From the NCBI GenBank assembly GCA_967755175.1, contig CBRAFO010000003.1, positions 1-64,000 on the forward strand: a stretch of 64,000 nucleotides of DNA, written 5' to 3'. Shown here one piece after another: positions 63,395 to 64,000 of the stretch. The notes beneath the pieces are model-generated. The model had not been told where the DNA came from, made no database searches, and was given only the letters and a program-made list of their open reading frames with translations. The DNA comes from Rariglobus sp967755175 (lineage in GTDB: Bacteria; Verrucomicrobiota; Verrucomicrobiia; Opitutales; Opitutaceae). Each line of letters starts with the position of its first letter. The first letter of the stretch is position 1. The translations under genes and the position numbers were made by a program.

Positions 63395-64000
63395 TTACTT
63401 CTTCCGCAACGTGATGACGCACTCCAAGTGGCGCGTTTGCGGGAAGAGGTCGAAGGGTTGCACGGCGGTCAGTTCGTAGCCGGCGGCGATGAAGGATTTC
63501 AGGTCACGCATCTGCGTCGCGGGATCGCACGACACATAGACGACGGCGCGGGGTCCGTAGGCGAAGAGCTGGTTCAGGAAAACCTCGTCGCAGCCTTTGC
63601 GCGGCGGGTCAATCAAGACCACCGTGTCGGCAGCCGGGAAGGTGAGGCCGGCGAAGATCGCCGATGCATCGCCCGCCTGGAATGTCACGTTCTTCAGCCC
63701 GTTGGCGGCGGCGTTTTGCTTGGCGAAAATGATGCTGCTTTCGCTGATTTCGATGCCTGCGACCTGCTCGAATGCGGGGGCGGCGGTGAGGGCGAAGAGT
63801 CCGCTGCCGCAATACGCGTCCACCATGAAACGCGCTCCGCTGGCGGCGGCCTGCTCACGGGCGTAGCCAGTGAACGCGGGCAGGATGAACGGGTTGTTTT
63901 GGAAGAAATCGCGGGCGAGAAACTTCAATTTCAGGTCGCCGACCGTCTCGGTGACGATGTCGTCGTAGTTGGTCGTGACCACGCCCGAGGCGTCGCGCAG
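63395..64000 (-). CDS. SAM-dependent RNA uracil-5-methyltransferase, partial (5' end outside window)
   Basis: The frame runs off the right edge, so the N-terminal part is missing (202 codons are visible). The TrmA/RlmD-type methyltransferase core is clear: FLARDFFQNNPFILP, SAM motif VDAYCGSGLFALTA, and IDPPRKGCDEVF. The catalytic Cys is in VYVSCDPATQMRDL. It makes 5-methyluridine in rRNA or tRNA. Which RNA cannot be told without the N-terminus (TRAM or Fe-S region). Confidence 0.88.
   Translation of the reverse strand: MRDASGVVTTNYDDIVTETVGDLKLKFLARDFFQNNPFILPAFTGYAREQAAASGARFMVDAYCGSGLFALTAAPAFEQVAGIEISESSIIFAKQNAAANGLKNVTFQAGDASAIFAGLTFPAADTVVLIDPPRKGCDEVFLNQLFAYGPRAVVYVSCDPATQMRDLKSFIAAGYELTAVQPFDLFPQTRHLECVITLRKK

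Overview
The window reads as a chromosomal segment of a GC-rich bacterium of the phylum Verrucomicrobiota, most likely class Opitutia / family Opitutaceae. The assignment rests on the mixture of content rather than on a marker-gene tree. A PEP-CTERM protein sits beside what looks like a verrucomicrobial TIGR02597-type protein. The giant RHS protein carries N-terminal 'DDYAxVNxGQxKN' modules. Many intergenic palindromes (REP/REPIN-like) occur together with a REP-associated tyrosine transposase. Several genes lack an obvious Shine-Dalgarno sequence. No rRNA and no ordinary tRNA gene was seen; one tmRNA is present.

Region by region: 165-6955 (minus) is a complete F-type ATP synthase operon in the order atpB-E-F-H-A-G-D-C, with two long hairpins between genes and a terminator after atpC. 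7125-17353 (minus) holds housekeeping genes: trmB, a PhoB/PhoR-type two-component pair, the overlapping tRNA-modification pair mnmE-mnmG, a lipoprotein, recA and a DUF486 membrane protein. 17543-22581 (plus) holds a glutaredoxin and the glutamate synthase large chain gltB, without gltD beside it. 22936-35438 (plus) is an accessory block with lower GC in parts. It encodes a 1467-residue secreted fibre-like repeat protein, a 2598-residue RHS/YD-repeat protein ending in a nucleotidyltransferase-like toxin tip, and a small putative immunity gene. 35439-40248 is a repeat-rich stretch: an IS66-like remnant, an array of 21-bp repeats, and several unrecognised secreted or membrane proteins.

40375-48586 holds dnaN, pssA with a RelE-fold-like neighbour, an EF-hand protein, a sugar ABC importer whose binding protein and first permease are fused in one polypeptide, its second permease, and glgA. 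48757-55254 holds hpf, the RAYT transposase between two large palindromes, tex, and a FucP-type sugar symporter divergent from an AraC-family regulator. 55422-57056 is a HipBA toxin-antitoxin pair behind regularly spaced palindromic operators, followed by an attachment-site-like scar and the tmRNA gene (57340-57691, minus). 57949-64000 holds the envelope cluster (TIGR02597-like, PEP-CTERM, TPR membrane protein), then uspA, an FKBP isomerase, ppnP, and an RNA uracil-5-methyltransferase cut by the window edge.

The core genes cover energy conservation, tRNA modification, replication and repair, nitrogen assimilation and glycogen storage. Sugar uptake (ABC and FucP) suits a polysaccharide-degrading lifestyle. 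The accessory parts most worth attention are the RHS toxin/immunity block with its upstream fibre protein, the phased 21-bp array, the REP/RAYT system including a REP copy translated inside a transporter gene, the fused transporter, and the HipBA/tmRNA attachment-scar region.
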